Part shown: positions 24,856 to 33,625 of the stretch, in pieces | How positions within the stretch are numbered: position 1 is the first letter of the stretch | Layout: each line of letters opens with the position of its first letter | Assembly (NCBI GenBank): GCA_045594245.1 | Contig: JAZNYG010000023.1 | Coordinates: 1 to 64,000 of the forward strand | DNA: 64,000 nucleotides | Direction: 5' to 3' | Origin: UBA1189 sp045594245 | Lineage (GTDB): Bacteria; Bacteroidota; Bacteroidia; Bacteroidales; Bacteroidaceae | Position numbers and translations under genes: made by a program | The notes under the pieces: generated by a model | The model's input: only the letters and a program-made list of their open reading frames with translations | What the model was told of the DNA's origin: nothing | The model's database searches: none

Positions 24856-26778
24856 ATGAAAAGTAAGTACACATTACCCAAAGACGGTGGACTCATCACC
24901 GCAGGCGTTCCCCGCGACATCATTTGTCGTTACGAGAAAGTTCCCACAGAGATTTTCGAAACCGAATACAAAGGTGTGCAGTACGTCGCCGACCAAATCA
25001 TAGCTGCCATCAATGGCCACCATGGAACTGAACCATTTATGCTGGGCCTTACCACAGGACGCACCCCTCTTGGTCTCTACCGTGAGCTAGTAGAACGATA
25101 CAAAGCTGGTAAGGTAAGCTTCAAGAATGTGGCAGTAGTGAGCCTTGACGAATTCTACCCCATCACCCCCGACCATCAGCAGAGCCGCAACTTCCGCATT
25201 CATGAAGAGCTGCTCAACCATATCGACATCCTCCCCGAGAACATCCATATCCCCGACGGTACAGTGCCCGTAAGTGACATTTCGGCCTACTGCAAGCAGT
25301 ACGATGAAGTGGCCAGCAAGGTAGATTTCATGATCATCGGTATGGGTGAGCAGGGACAGCTCGGTTTCAACGAGCCTGGCTCATACGAAAAGTCACGCAC
25401 ACGCCTCGTACAGCTTAGCCTCAACTCACGTAAGATACAGTCGAAATTCTTCTCGCAAGAAAAGGAGGTCCCCACCATGGCTATCACCATGGGCATCGGC
25501 ACCATCATGAAAGCCAAGAGAATCGTGGTAATGGCATGGGGCGAGAATAAGGCAGAGGTAATCCAGAAAGTCGTAGAAGGCGACGACACAGAGCTGATAC
25601 CCGCCAGTCTCCTGCAGGAACATTCCAACATAGAGGTAGTTATCGACGAATTTGCCGGTGACAAACTCACCCGAGTACAAGCCCCTTGGGTAGTAGGTTC
25701 TTGCGAATGGACCAAGAAACTGGTACGCAAGGCTGTTATCTGGCTTTGCAACAAAGTAGAGAAGCCTATCCTCAAGCTCACCTACCAGGATTATATGAAG
25801 AACTCACTGTCAGAGATGCTCGATAGTCTGGGCAAGACCTATGACAAGGTAAACATCGAGGTCTTCAACGACCTGCAACACACCATCTCCGGATGGCCCG
25901 GTGGCAAGCCCAATGCCGACGACACCACACGTCCCGTACCCTCTACCCCCTTTCCCAAGCGCGTGCTCATCTTCTCTCCGCACCCCGATGACGATGTCAT
26001 CTCAATGGGTGGTACCTTCATCCGCCTCGTAGAACAGGGTCACGATGTACACGTAGCCTATGAGACTTCCGGTAACGTAGCCGTATATGACGACGTGGTA
26101 GTGCAACATATGGACACTGCACGCGAGATTGGCTTTGCCGACCGCTACGATGAGGTGCGCCAAATCATTGCCAACAAGGTAGAGGGCGAACCCGAGCCCC
26201 GTGCACTGCTCAACCTCAAGGGAGCCATCCGCCGTGCCGAAGCCAAGGCTGCCGTGCGCTCATTCGGGCTCAACGACGAGACCAACGCACACTTCCTCAA
26301 CCTCCCGTTCTATGAGACTGGTGGTATCAAGAAGGGCGAACTCGGCGAAGCCGACATCGAGATTGTGGTGAAGTTGCTCCGCGAGATAAAGCCTCATCAG
26401 ATCTATGCTGCAGGTGACCTCACCGACCCCCACGGCACACACCGCGTATGTATAGAGGCTGTGCTCGGTGCTTGGGAAATTGTGCAGAACGATGATTGGG
26501 CCAAGGAGTGCCACATATGGCTCTATCGCGGTGCATGGCAGGAGTGGGATCTCGGCATGGTAGACATGGCTGTGCCCCTCAGTCCCGACGAGCTCATCAA
26601 GAAGCGTCACGCCATCTTCCGCCACCTCTCACAGAAGGACATCGTGCCCTTCCCCGGTGAAGACCACCGCGAGTTCTGGCAGCGTGCCGAAGACCGCACA
26701 CAAAACACCGCACGCCAATACGACAAGCTGGGCATGGCCGAGTATCAAGCTATCGAGGTGTTTGTGCGTATGATTTAA
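24856..26778 (+). CDS. nagB: glucosamine-6-phosphate deaminase fused to a PIG-L/LmbE-like domain
   Basis: The 640-residue protein has an N-terminal NagB domain (about 20-290) with LGLTTGRTPLGLYRELVERY, VVSLDEFYPI and GMGEQGQLGFNEPGS. It would convert glucosamine-6-phosphate to fructose-6-phosphate and ammonia. The C-terminal part (about 365-640) is a PIG-L/LmbE-type metal-dependent deacetylase domain with FSPHPDDDVISMGGTF and the distal motif DPHGTHR. This fusion is typical of Bacteroides and Prevotella. A classical NagB has GMGxDGHxAFNEP. Here the conserved Asp-Gly-His is replaced by EQGQLGF, so catalysis or specificity may differ. The C-terminal domain might deacetylate an amino-sugar derivative, which is inferred. 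A TAATTTTG element lies at 24811-24818. Confidence 0.85.
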   Translation: MKSKYTLPKDGGLITAGVPRDIICRYEKVPTEIFETEYKGVQYVADQIIAAINGHHGTEPFMLGLTTGRTPLGLYRELVERYKAGKVSFKNVAVVSLDEFYPITPDHQQSRNFRIHEELLNHIDILPENIHIPDGTVPVSDISAYCKQYDEVASKVDFMIIGMGEQGQLGFNEPGSYEKSRTRLVQLSLNSRKIQSKFFSQEKEVPTMAITMGIGTIMKAKRIVVMAWGENKAEVIQKVVEGDDTELIPASLLQEHSNIEVVIDEFAGDKLTRVQAPWVVGSCEWTKKLVRKAVIWLCNKVEKPILKLTYQDYMKNSLSEMLDSLGKTYDKVNIEVFNDLQHTISGWPGGKPNADDTTRPVPSTPFPKRVLIFSPHPDDDVISMGGTFIRLVEQGHDVHVAYETSGNVAVYDDVVVQHMDTAREIGFADRYDEVRQIIANKVEGEPEPRALLNLKGAIRRAEAKAAVRSFGLNDETNAHFLNLPFYETGGIKKGELGEADIEIVVKLLREIKPHQIYAAGDLTDPHGTHRVCIEAVLGAWEIVQNDDWAKECHIWLYRGAWQEWDLGMVDMAVPLSPDELIKKRHAIFRHLSQKDIVPFPGEDHREFWQRAEDRTQNTARQYDKLGMAEYQAIEVFVRMI

Positions 26779-26800
26779 GACAAAAACAGCTAACCGATAA

Positions 26801-26828
26801 AAAGAGGGACTTTTCCCTCTTTTTTTAT
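26801..26828. terminator. bidirectional intrinsic terminator between nagB and mnmA
   Basis: AAAGAGGGA and TCCCTCTTT arms flank a short loop, with T-runs on both strands. It serves the convergent genes nagB (+) and mnmA (-). Confidence 0.85.
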
Positions 26829-26845
26829 TTTTACGCCATAAAGAG

Positions 26846-27949
26846 TTACTCTATCCACTGCCCTATTCCACGCTGTGAAGCGATGAAAGCACCGCCCACA
26901 AGGCGATTGCCCACGTAGAAGACAGCCGACTGCCCCGGAGTGATGGCTGAGACCTCCTCACAGAAGCGTATAAGCAATTTGCCATCATCCACCTCGCGCA
27001 CCACCTCGCATGGCACGGCACGACTGCGGTAGCGGATGCGCACCGTGAGCTGCTGCTCAGCAAAGAAGCACTCGGCATCGACCAGCTGCACCTGCTCCAC
27101 CAGCATATGGCGTGTGAGGAGCTGCTCGGCATCGCCCAGCATCACGGTATTCTTGTCGGGATTGAGCTTGAGTACATAGGCGGGCTTGCCCAGCGCTATG
27201 CCGAGCCCCTTGCGCTGCCCTATCGTATAGTAGGGGTAGCCCTGATGGGTGCCGAGGGTACGGCCTGCACTATCGACAAACTTGCCAGGCCCCACCAGCG
27301 TGTCAATCTGCGGGCAATGCTCGCGCAGGAAGTCGCGGTAGTCGCCCTCGATGAAGCACACCTCCATGCTCTCGCCCTCGCGTGCCTTGAGCGCAAAGTT
27401 CCTGTCGGCAAGGTATTGCCGCACATCGGGTTTCTTCCACCCTCCCAGCGGGAAGAGGCAGCGGGCGAGCACCTCCTGGCTGAGTCGCCAAAGGAAGTAG
27501 CTCTGATCCTTCTGCGCGTCATCACCCGTGACAATATAGTAGTGGCCCTGCTCACATATGGTCTGCACATAATGCCCAGTGGCTATGTAGGCACAGCCGA
27601 GGCGGTCGGCCCACTCGGTGAGCATGCGGAACTTGAAGAGCGGATTGCACATCACGCAGGGATTGGGTGTACGGCCCTGCATATACTCATCGATGAAGTA
27701 TTGCACGATGCTACTGCGGAAAGGCTCGCGCTCATCGGCCACGTGATGCTCGATGCCCAAGCGTGAAGCGACATCGCGAGCCTCATCCAGAAATCGGTGT
27801 TGACCATCAGGGTTCAGCTGCGAAGCAATATCAAACACGCGCATCGTCACACCCACTACCTCGTAGCCCTGCTCCTGCAGCATCAAGCACACTGCCGTGC
27901 TGTCGATGCCGCCACTCATACCTACCAATACTCGTCTGTTCTGATCCAT
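26846..27949 (-). CDS. mnmA: tRNA-specific 2-thiouridylase MnmA
   Basis: The 367-residue enzyme installs sulfur at U34 of the tRNAs for Lys, Glu and Gln. It has the PP-loop SGGIDS (residues 12-17), the first catalytic cysteine in TPNPCVMCN (Cys98) and the second in MEVCFIEGDYRDFL (Cys198). The central TGDDAQKDQSYFLW motif and the C-terminal beta barrel (PGQSAVFY) are present. The length is typical. It converges on nagB and shares a terminator. Some Bacteroidota carry more than one mnmA-like gene, and this one is complete. Confidence 0.95.
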   Translation of the reverse strand: MDQNRRVLVGMSGGIDSTAVCLMLQEQGYEVVGVTMRVFDIASQLNPDGQHRFLDEARDVASRLGIEHHVADEREPFRSSIVQYFIDEYMQGRTPNPCVMCNPLFKFRMLTEWADRLGCAYIATGHYVQTICEQGHYYIVTGDDAQKDQSYFLWRLSQEVLARCLFPLGGWKKPDVRQYLADRNFALKAREGESMEVCFIEGDYRDFLREHCPQIDTLVGPGKFVDSAGRTLGTHQGYPYYTIGQRKGLGIALGKPAYVLKLNPDKNTVMLGDAEQLLTRHMLVEQVQLVDAECFFAEQQLTVRIRYRSRAVPCEVVREVDDGKLLIRFCEEVSAITPGQSAVFYVGNRLVGGAFIASQRGIGQWIE

Positions 27950-28040
27950 CGGTTGTCTTATATATGAGGGGCGAAGTTAGCACTTTTTCGGCATACAGCA
28001 ACATGTGCCGCGTAAAAAAAGCAAATTTCAACAATCGATG

Positions 28041-28898
28041 TTAGGGATTTATGCTATCGGCTATGACCACACTGTACTTTGTCACACCATAGCCACACCA
28101 GAACCCCTGACCACCTTGGATATTGGTAGGCATGGATATATCGCTTGCAAACAACGGATTGGATGACAAAGCGACCATTTCATTATAGGCTTTATAGATG
28201 CCGTAGGTAGTTTTATCAATCTTGGCAAACTTGATAAGAACAGAATCATTTTCATAAAAATAGGGCCTATATGTGTTTTTGTAACTGGTCAGCGTATGAA
28301 TACCGGGCTGCACAACCTGTTGATTGTGATTATCAAGACGTTCATCATCCATCACGCCTAAGAACGAGGGGTAGTATCGTGTCTCCCTATTGAATATTCG
28401 CGTCAAGAACATATAGTAATCCTTGCGCATCGGATCATCATCGTAATAAGCCGTAATCTGATACATGCTATCGGCCTCCAAGCATGGGCTTACCGTCAGA
28501 GCCTCCAAAGAATCAGGCATAGGAATGGTTGTATGGGCAGTCAGCACACGTTCGCCGTACTCTACAGTAAGATAATATGTACGTCCAGGAACCCCCTTCA
28601 TCCTCGAAGTACTATATATATAAGGAGGGAAATAACGGTCATCGTAGTCCCCCGTAAGAATCACCGATTCTGTGCCATCAGATACCATCACCTTACCCCA
28701 TGGCAACACGATAGACTCATCCTCGTCAACCTCATCACTAGTAGTCACCGTGAATGTTTTGGTCAGCATTACCACAGGAGCACCGCCAGATTCTATCCAC
28801 CCTTCCACAACAATCTCTTCGGGGCTGGCTTGGGAATCTTCTTGGCAAGCAACTAGCAGAGACATCAAAAACATACAATATAGTATCCTTCTACACAT
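28041..28898 (-). CDS. DUF4249-family lipoprotein
   Basis: The 285-residue protein has a lipoprotein signal (SLLVACQED) and an N-terminal beta-rich domain with VVEGWIESGGAPVVMLTKTF and YYLTVEYGERVLTAHTTIPM. These features define the DUF4249 family, usually encoded next to a small TonB-dependent receptor. Here the receptor gene lies 12 bp upstream on the same strand. The protein is probably surface-exposed or periplasmic. Function is not established. A role as partner of the receptor in cargo capture or envelope signalling is inferred from the gene pair. Confidence 0.8.
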   Translation of the reverse strand: MCRRILYCMFLMSLLVACQEDSQASPEEIVVEGWIESGGAPVVMLTKTFTVTTSDEVDEDESIVLPWGKVMVSDGTESVILTGDYDDRYFPPYIYSTSRMKGVPGRTYYLTVEYGERVLTAHTTIPMPDSLEALTVSPCLEADSMYQITAYYDDDPMRKDYYMFLTRIFNRETRYYPSFLGVMDDERLDNHNQQVVQPGIHTLTSYKNTYRPYFYENDSVLIKFAKIDKTTYGIYKAYNEMVALSSNPLFASDISMPTNIQGGQGFWCGYGVTKYSVVIADSINP

Positions 28899-28910
28899 AT
28901 ATATATCAGA

Positions 28911-30920
28911 TTAGAAGTACATAAAATAGCTTACCGAAGGTACGGCTGTGGAGAATATATATACCGGCCTTTTATAAAGTTTGCTCCCCTTGAAACGGTT
29001 ATAGCTATAGGATATGGGATTCTTGGCAAACGTAGCATTATAAACGGAGAACTTGACAGAATGTGTCATATTCTTAACACTGGGCAAGCGATAACTCACA
29101 GAAACATCCAATCGGGTAAGTGTCGGATACCGCGAGCTGTTGTGCTGTGCATAATTGACAATTCCACTCTCACCTAGGATATAGCCATTCTTTATCTCCG
29201 TATACGGAGTACCCGTTGCATAGATATAGGTTGCACTTACATTCCATTTATCGCTTACTCGCCAGTTGGCCACAGCATTAAGGTCATGCGTTCTGTTATG
29301 CGCCGATGGGTAAACCGTCTTTTCCCCACTTCTCACAAAACTTCTCGGGGCTTTGGCCCATGAATAACTAATCCAACCTGTCAACTTGCCAGTATTCTTC
29401 TGCAACATAAAATCAACCCCATAATTATAGCCATCACCTATAATAAGGTTGTCATTCAGATTATACTGCTCCGTAACTAAGCCCAACGCATTACCTTTGT
29501 ATTCAACCTGGTTTGTCAGACGAGTAAAATAGGTTTCTACAGAAACTCTATATCGCCGCTCCATCATATCCTGCTGGAGTGCCAACGAAATTTTTCCAGC
29601 ACGCTGAGGTGAAATATACTTATCCGAGGAAATCCAAAACTCTGTGGGCAAGCCATTGGATGAGAATCCCACCTGATGGAGATACTGGGTATATGTTCCT
29701 GCTATCAGTTGCCATATTGTAGTACCGGTAGGCTGATAGCGCAGCGTCACTCTCGGATCCAAATAACCCTGCCAACAATCGTTATAAAAGCCCGAAGCAC
29801 GCAATCCGCCAATGAGTTCTACAGCATCACTTAGCATGAAATCGGCTTGCCCATATAAAGCTCCTTCAGAGGCTTGCTGCAGTTGCACAGGGGTACTAAT
29901 CTCTGCAAACGTTCCAGTAAGTCGCGGGGATTGAGGTGAAATACGATGACGCATCATCTCGCCACCGTATTTCAAGAAGAAACGGTTGGCCATATATTGT
30001 TGCTCCGACTTTAGGCCCAGGGTCTGGATATTTGCGGGAAGATATGCTCGGCTGTCCGTCTGATCTACATCGAGATTGCTATGATAGGCGCTATAGTAAA
30101 GGGAGTAGTCCTGTGTCAACTTCTCTCCTTCTCTTTGCCAACGGAAAGAGGCTGTGCGGTTGCCCCACTCCAACTGAGAATTTATCTTATAGGAAAGCAC
30201 ATCAAAGTCTGCGTTGTCGCGTCCCTGATAATAGTCTACCGTAATATTATCTCTATCGGTAGGTTTATACAACACCCCCATATTGACATCAAAAAAGCGG
30301 TAAGCTATCCGATTGTTCTTCAACACAGAATTAATCATCCCATCATAAATCAGATTCACATCTGAGTAGCGTCCTGCCACTGAGACACCCAACTTCTTGC
30401 CCAACGGAATGCGCATGGCGCCCTGTACCGTCAGAAGGCCTAAATCCATATCCATCCCAAAAGATTCGGGTATAGTATCAGCAGTCTCCATACTCACCTC
30501 AGCCCCCAGCCGATTGGCTGCAGTAAGATGTACGCTTTTGCTAAATGACAAATGCCTGAAATGTGAGCTATTGAACGTTGAGAAATACCCCAGCAAATGC
30601 ATCGGATAATATACCGGAGCGCCATTAATGGAAGTAAAGTTATGACTATTGTCGCAACCCTGCACAAAAGTTCCTCCCGTATTCTCCGAAGCCGTCTGTA
30701 CACCAGGGAGCAGTTGGATATTACGCAACGGGTCACCCATAGGCATACTCTGCATAGCCTTTATTGACCAATAGGTCTTTCCCAATGCGCTATAGCGCAC
30801 AATAGGTTGGCGCACCTCCTCCACCATCACCTCCTCTATGGACTGGACAGATAAGCTATCGCTCTGTGCATACATAAGTACAGCACAGAGCGACAATAGT
30901 GATAGGAGCGTACGCTTCAT
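28911..30920 (-). CDS. TonB-dependent receptor of the DUF4249-associated type
   Basis: The 669-residue outer-membrane protein has a signal peptide (about 1-18), a plug domain (PMGDPLRNIQLLPGVQTASE, FVQGCDNSHNFTSINGAPVY) and a barrel ending in an aromatic residue (SYFMYF). It lacks the N-terminal CarboxypepD_reg-like domain that most Bacteroidota receptors carry before the plug and is shorter than SusC proteins. There is no SusD gene. The DUF4249 gene follows 12 bp downstream and an unknown lipoprotein gene precedes by 41 bp. The ligand is unknown. Confidence 0.83.
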   Translation of the reverse strand: MKRTLLSLLSLCAVLMYAQSDSLSVQSIEEVMVEEVRQPIVRYSALGKTYWSIKAMQSMPMGDPLRNIQLLPGVQTASENTGGTFVQGCDNSHNFTSINGAPVYYPMHLLGYFSTFNSSHFRHLSFSKSVHLTAANRLGAEVSMETADTIPESFGMDMDLGLLTVQGAMRIPLGKKLGVSVAGRYSDVNLIYDGMINSVLKNNRIAYRFFDVNMGVLYKPTDRDNITVDYYQGRDNADFDVLSYKINSQLEWGNRTASFRWQREGEKLTQDYSLYYSAYHSNLDVDQTDSRAYLPANIQTLGLKSEQQYMANRFFLKYGGEMMRHRISPQSPRLTGTFAEISTPVQLQQASEGALYGQADFMLSDAVELIGGLRASGFYNDCWQGYLDPRVTLRYQPTGTTIWQLIAGTYTQYLHQVGFSSNGLPTEFWISSDKYISPQRAGKISLALQQDMMERRYRVSVETYFTRLTNQVEYKGNALGLVTEQYNLNDNLIIGDGYNYGVDFMLQKNTGKLTGWISYSWAKAPRSFVRSGEKTVYPSAHNRTHDLNAVANWRVSDKWNVSATYIYATGTPYTEIKNGYILGESGIVNYAQHNSSRYPTLTRLDVSVSYRLPSVKNMTHSVKFSVYNATFAKNPISYSYNRFKGSKLYKRPVYIFSTAVPSVSYFMYF

Positions 30921-30961
30921 CGAAGTGTCAAAGATTTCCTATTTCGGAACATTCAAAATGA

Positions 30962-32542
30962 CTAGAAATATCTTTCAACCATTTTTTCAAAATCATCCCC
31001 CAAGTCTTCTACAGCTTCAATCAAATCACTGAAGCTACTCTCTGTAAAGTAATCCTCAAAGCTGTAACGACTGCTGTCGGCAGCAAACACAAGTACGGGG
31101 CGTACCTCGAAATAGGTATAACCCTCATCCCATTCAGACTCCTCCTCGTATGCTTCAAGTTCTATATTAGCTTGTACAGTCTCGGTATTGTCGTAATGAA
31201 GAGTAACGTTATAAGTGTCATTTATTTGTGCAAGGTTTCTCTCATATTTCTTGAAGTCATTCTCATCATCTGCCTCCTCTAGGTCTATGATGGCATCATA
31301 CAACTCCTCAAATTTATCACATTTTCCAACAATCTGTACCTTACCCATGATATCCATGTACATAGAGACTTCCTTCACCGCAGTAACGTCAACTTGAATA
31401 TCTTCGTCATCTTCATTGGCGGCATCATTTATCTGCTTGATGATATTATCAATGTCGGCATTCAATGCAGCTTCGGCCTCCAGCATACTTTTACCATTAA
31501 TCTTCACACCAGCACTTGCGGAGATTCCCGACTTTGTAGCAGTACTCTTGAAAGTTTCCTCGTAACCATTAACATTCAATCTTGCATCCACATTCAGATT
31601 GGTGTAGTCAATTTTGAGAGAATAAGAACCTGCCCAATCTTCATCAGCCCACTCATAATAGCCACCATCATAATACCAATCAGATTCATACCACTGTCGA
31701 TAACTCGTCCATACCGATTCTTCATTATACTCCGCTTCGAAAGCCAAGCTACTATTTACCGTCATGTCAACAACAGCCTTACCATTACACTTTACCGTAA
31801 AGGTTATCTGCTTGGGAACATCAAGTGTATACTCGTTATCATAAACCCAAGTTTCGGTAGTAGATCCTGCTTCGGGGCCACCCTCATATACATCCTTATC
31901 GGTATTCTTATCATATCCTGTCACATGTATGCGAGTAGTCTCCTTGCTTCCTTTAAGCGTAGCCACCCATTTCTGATTATGGTCATCGGTAATTTCTACT
32001 TCTAGACGATCGGTAACACTCTTGTCATATACCCAAGTTTCATACTTGGCATCGGGTTTGAAACCACCATACAAATCCTTCAAACCTGCTTTAAGAGTAG
32101 ATGTATAAATATACTCGGCACTCTCGACCAATTGTGCACCTTTCTGCGCAGCTGTCAGACTTATAGCCATCAAATCACGGATTGCAGCCACCGGATTGCT
32201 CTTTCGTGCTGCCGAATAATAATCCTCATCGGGACGAGTCTCCTTATATAGGGCCTCTAATTTATCAAAATAATCCTCATCAATACCATAATCGCCATAT
32301 TTTTCATCAATAAAGGCTGATACATCTACCAGATTCTCATGATTTTCGGCCTTAATAGCATTTACGAATTCAAGTCCAGCATCCTGCAAACGTGTTTTCT
32401 GGGCAGAAGGAGCAAGCTCTTCCATCTCACCTCCAAGTCCTGGGTCAACAGTACCACCGCCAAGATTCTCGTCTTTTTTACAACTCTGGAAAGCTACCAT
32501 TCCAAGAACCAACAAGCCTACTAACAAAAAATTCTTTTTCAT
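30962..32542 (-). CDS. large acidic lipoprotein of unknown function
   Basis: The 526-residue product has a clear lipoprotein signal (VAFQSCKKDE, Cys21) followed by a Gly/Asp-rich spacer. The body is strongly acidic, with alternating charged and aromatic strands suggesting a beta-rich fold (for example ETWVYDNEYTLDVPKQITF and SYSLKIDYTNLNVDARLNVN), and a helical acidic segment near residues 370-430. I do not recognise a family. It is the first gene of a three-gene unit with the TonB receptor and DUF4249 gene, so an outer-membrane-associated role in the same process is likely. A promoter pattern stands at 32720-32750. Confidence 0.75.
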   Translation of the reverse strand: MKKNFLLVGLLVLGMVAFQSCKKDENLGGGTVDPGLGGEMEELAPSAQKTRLQDAGLEFVNAIKAENHENLVDVSAFIDEKYGDYGIDEDYFDKLEALYKETRPDEDYYSAARKSNPVAAIRDLMAISLTAAQKGAQLVESAEYIYTSTLKAGLKDLYGGFKPDAKYETWVYDKSVTDRLEVEITDDHNQKWVATLKGSKETTRIHVTGYDKNTDKDVYEGGPEAGSTTETWVYDNEYTLDVPKQITFTVKCNGKAVVDMTVNSSLAFEAEYNEESVWTSYRQWYESDWYYDGGYYEWADEDWAGSYSLKIDYTNLNVDARLNVNGYEETFKSTATKSGISASAGVKINGKSMLEAEAALNADIDNIIKQINDAANEDDEDIQVDVTAVKEVSMYMDIMGKVQIVGKCDKFEELYDAIIDLEEADDENDFKKYERNLAQINDTYNVTLHYDNTETVQANIELEAYEEESEWDEGYTYFEVRPVLVFAADSSRYSFEDYFTESSFSDLIEAVEDLGDDFEKMVERYF

Positions 32543-32719
32543 AATTTTGTCTTTTCGCCGCTCCGTTCCCCGTAGTCGGCCTCTAATATAGAATTAGGTG
32601 TAGGGAACACATTGCCATACTCTAATGGTGAATCCATCATTGAGGGTATGTTCAATAAACACCTTTTATTTCAAATACACCTTCCCTGCATACAAACGAT
32701 GTTCCAGAAAAGACAAGGG

Positions 32720-32750
32720 CAAAGATAGTAAAAGGTTTTCTTTTGTCAAA
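32720..32750 (-). promoter_or_regulatory. promoter of the lipoprotein/TonB/DUF4249 unit
   Basis: On the minus strand TTTG at 32747-32750 and TATCTTTG at 32720-32727 are 19 bp apart. This implies a leader of about 175 nt before the start at 32542. Confidence 0.65.
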
Positions 32751-32794
32751 CGATTTGGCAAAGAACTTTAAATCCACCAAATAAGCGTAAAAAA

Positions 32795-32962
32795 ATGCGA
32801 AGTATGTTTTTCATCTGCCAATATCCGCCATTGGCAATTAAAGCATTATGGTTTAACACTTTGATGGCGGACACTGCGTACAATATCACACATCAGCCCA
32901 CCATCCGCCATAGTCTACCGCATAGAGCATCTTTACAAAAAACTATTACGCAAACATGTTAA
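32795..32962 (+). CDS. small ORF A, homologous to small ORF B
   Basis: A 55-codon frame starts at ATG 32795 (MRSMFFICQYPPLAIKALWF) and ends at 32962. Residues 8-39 (CQYPP to PTIRH) align without gaps to the minus-strand frame at 33269-33538. Sixteen of 32 residues are identical, and at seven of those the two copies differ only in the third codon base (for example GAC/GAT, TAC/TAT, CCC/CCT). That pattern suggests descent from a translated sequence. No known family is recognised and no ribosome-binding site stands out. The frame could now be a relic. Confidence 0.4.
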   Translation: MRSMFFICQYPPLAIKALWFNTLMADTAYNITHQPTIRHSLPHRASLQKTITQTC

Positions 32963-32984
32963 ACTATTTATGCTGCTTGTTCCA

Positions 32985-33149
32985 CAGGGAAAACGCATTA
33001 TAGAATATCGCTAATATTCCTACACGAATGATTGAATTTTACAGTCCATTTTCTCGCAAATATTTGATTCTCACGCAGAAATTTTCTGTGTGAGGCAAAA
33101 GGTTGATTATCTGCGAGAAACAAACTAAATTTATAATGCGTTTTCCCTG
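32985..33149. repeat. multi-stem inverted-repeat element, 165 bp
   Basis: Perfect 18-bp arms (32985-33002 and 33132-33149, beginning CAGGGAAAACGCATTATA) enclose a 6-bp hairpin (33003-33019). They also enclose a 9-bp stem (33050-33058 with 33112-33120), which in turn encloses an 11-bp stem with a 3-base loop (33070-33094). The nested geometry resembles a structured RNA or a MITE. No ORF lies inside. Confidence 0.75.
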
Positions 33150-33177
33150 ACTTGTTCCAACAAAGCTATTTACCGCT

Positions 33178-33257
33178 GCGCAACAGCAGCCTTACCCTTG
33201 CCCAACAGCAAGGTTACTGTTGCGCAACAGCAACGTTGCTGTTGCCCAGCAGTAAAT
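33178..33257. repeat. 22-bp tandem repeats forming a palindromic block
   Basis: Three and a half units of about 22 bp share the core GC(G/C)CAACAGCA and a TTAC(C/T)-type spacer, starting at 33178, 33200, 33222 and 33244. The outer parts (33168-33188 and 33237-33257) are also inverted repeats, 19 of 21 bases paired. Confidence 0.75.
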
Positions 33258-33268
33258 AAAATTATTGG

Positions 33269-33538
33269 TCATCGTTTATGAAACACCATTTGTACAATAG
33301 AACGGGGAAAATGTGGATAAACGATAATCTGCTTGCCACCAACTATGGCGCAAGGATAATGGCGGACAGTAGGCAAACGTGGATTTTCATACTCAATATC
33401 CGCCATCATTTTATTCACATACAACATCTTGCATTGCTTTGGCGGATATTGGCAGGTGAAAAGTCTAAAGTATATATTGTATACTATATGCCCAATACAC
33501 GAGATGCTTATATATACGAGACAGTCAACAATGCCCAT
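33269..33538 (-). CDS. small ORF B, homologous to small ORF A
   Basis: An ATG at 33538 opens an 89-codon frame that contains FTCQYPPKQCKMLYVNKMMA followed by DIEYENPRLPTVRH, the part that aligns with ORF A. It ends IVQMVFHKR. The frame is convergent with ORF A across the inverted-repeat and tandem-repeat blocks. It also continues upstream as an open frame antisense to the MATE gene, so the true start is uncertain. No family is recognised. Confidence 0.35.
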   Translation of the reverse strand: MGIVDCLVYISISCIGHIVYNIYFRLFTCQYPPKQCKMLYVNKMMADIEYENPRLPTVRHYPCAIVGGKQIIVYPHFPRSIVQMVFHKR

Positions 33539-33625
33539 AGAAGAATTGTTTTTTTCGCGCTGAAATTTTCGAACCCGACAAGATTTCACTAATTTTGCAC
33601 TCCGAAAATATAGGTATATAATAGG

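Noticed and set aside
28041..30920. TonB receptor plus lipoprotein as a SusC/SusD pair
   Set aside because: The receptor is too short and lacks the SusC N-terminal domain, and the lipoprotein is DUF4249-like, not SusD-like.
33178..33257. CRISPR array
   Set aside because: Units are directly contiguous at 22 bp with no unique spacers of constant length, and there are no cas genes. No CRISPR is seen elsewhere.
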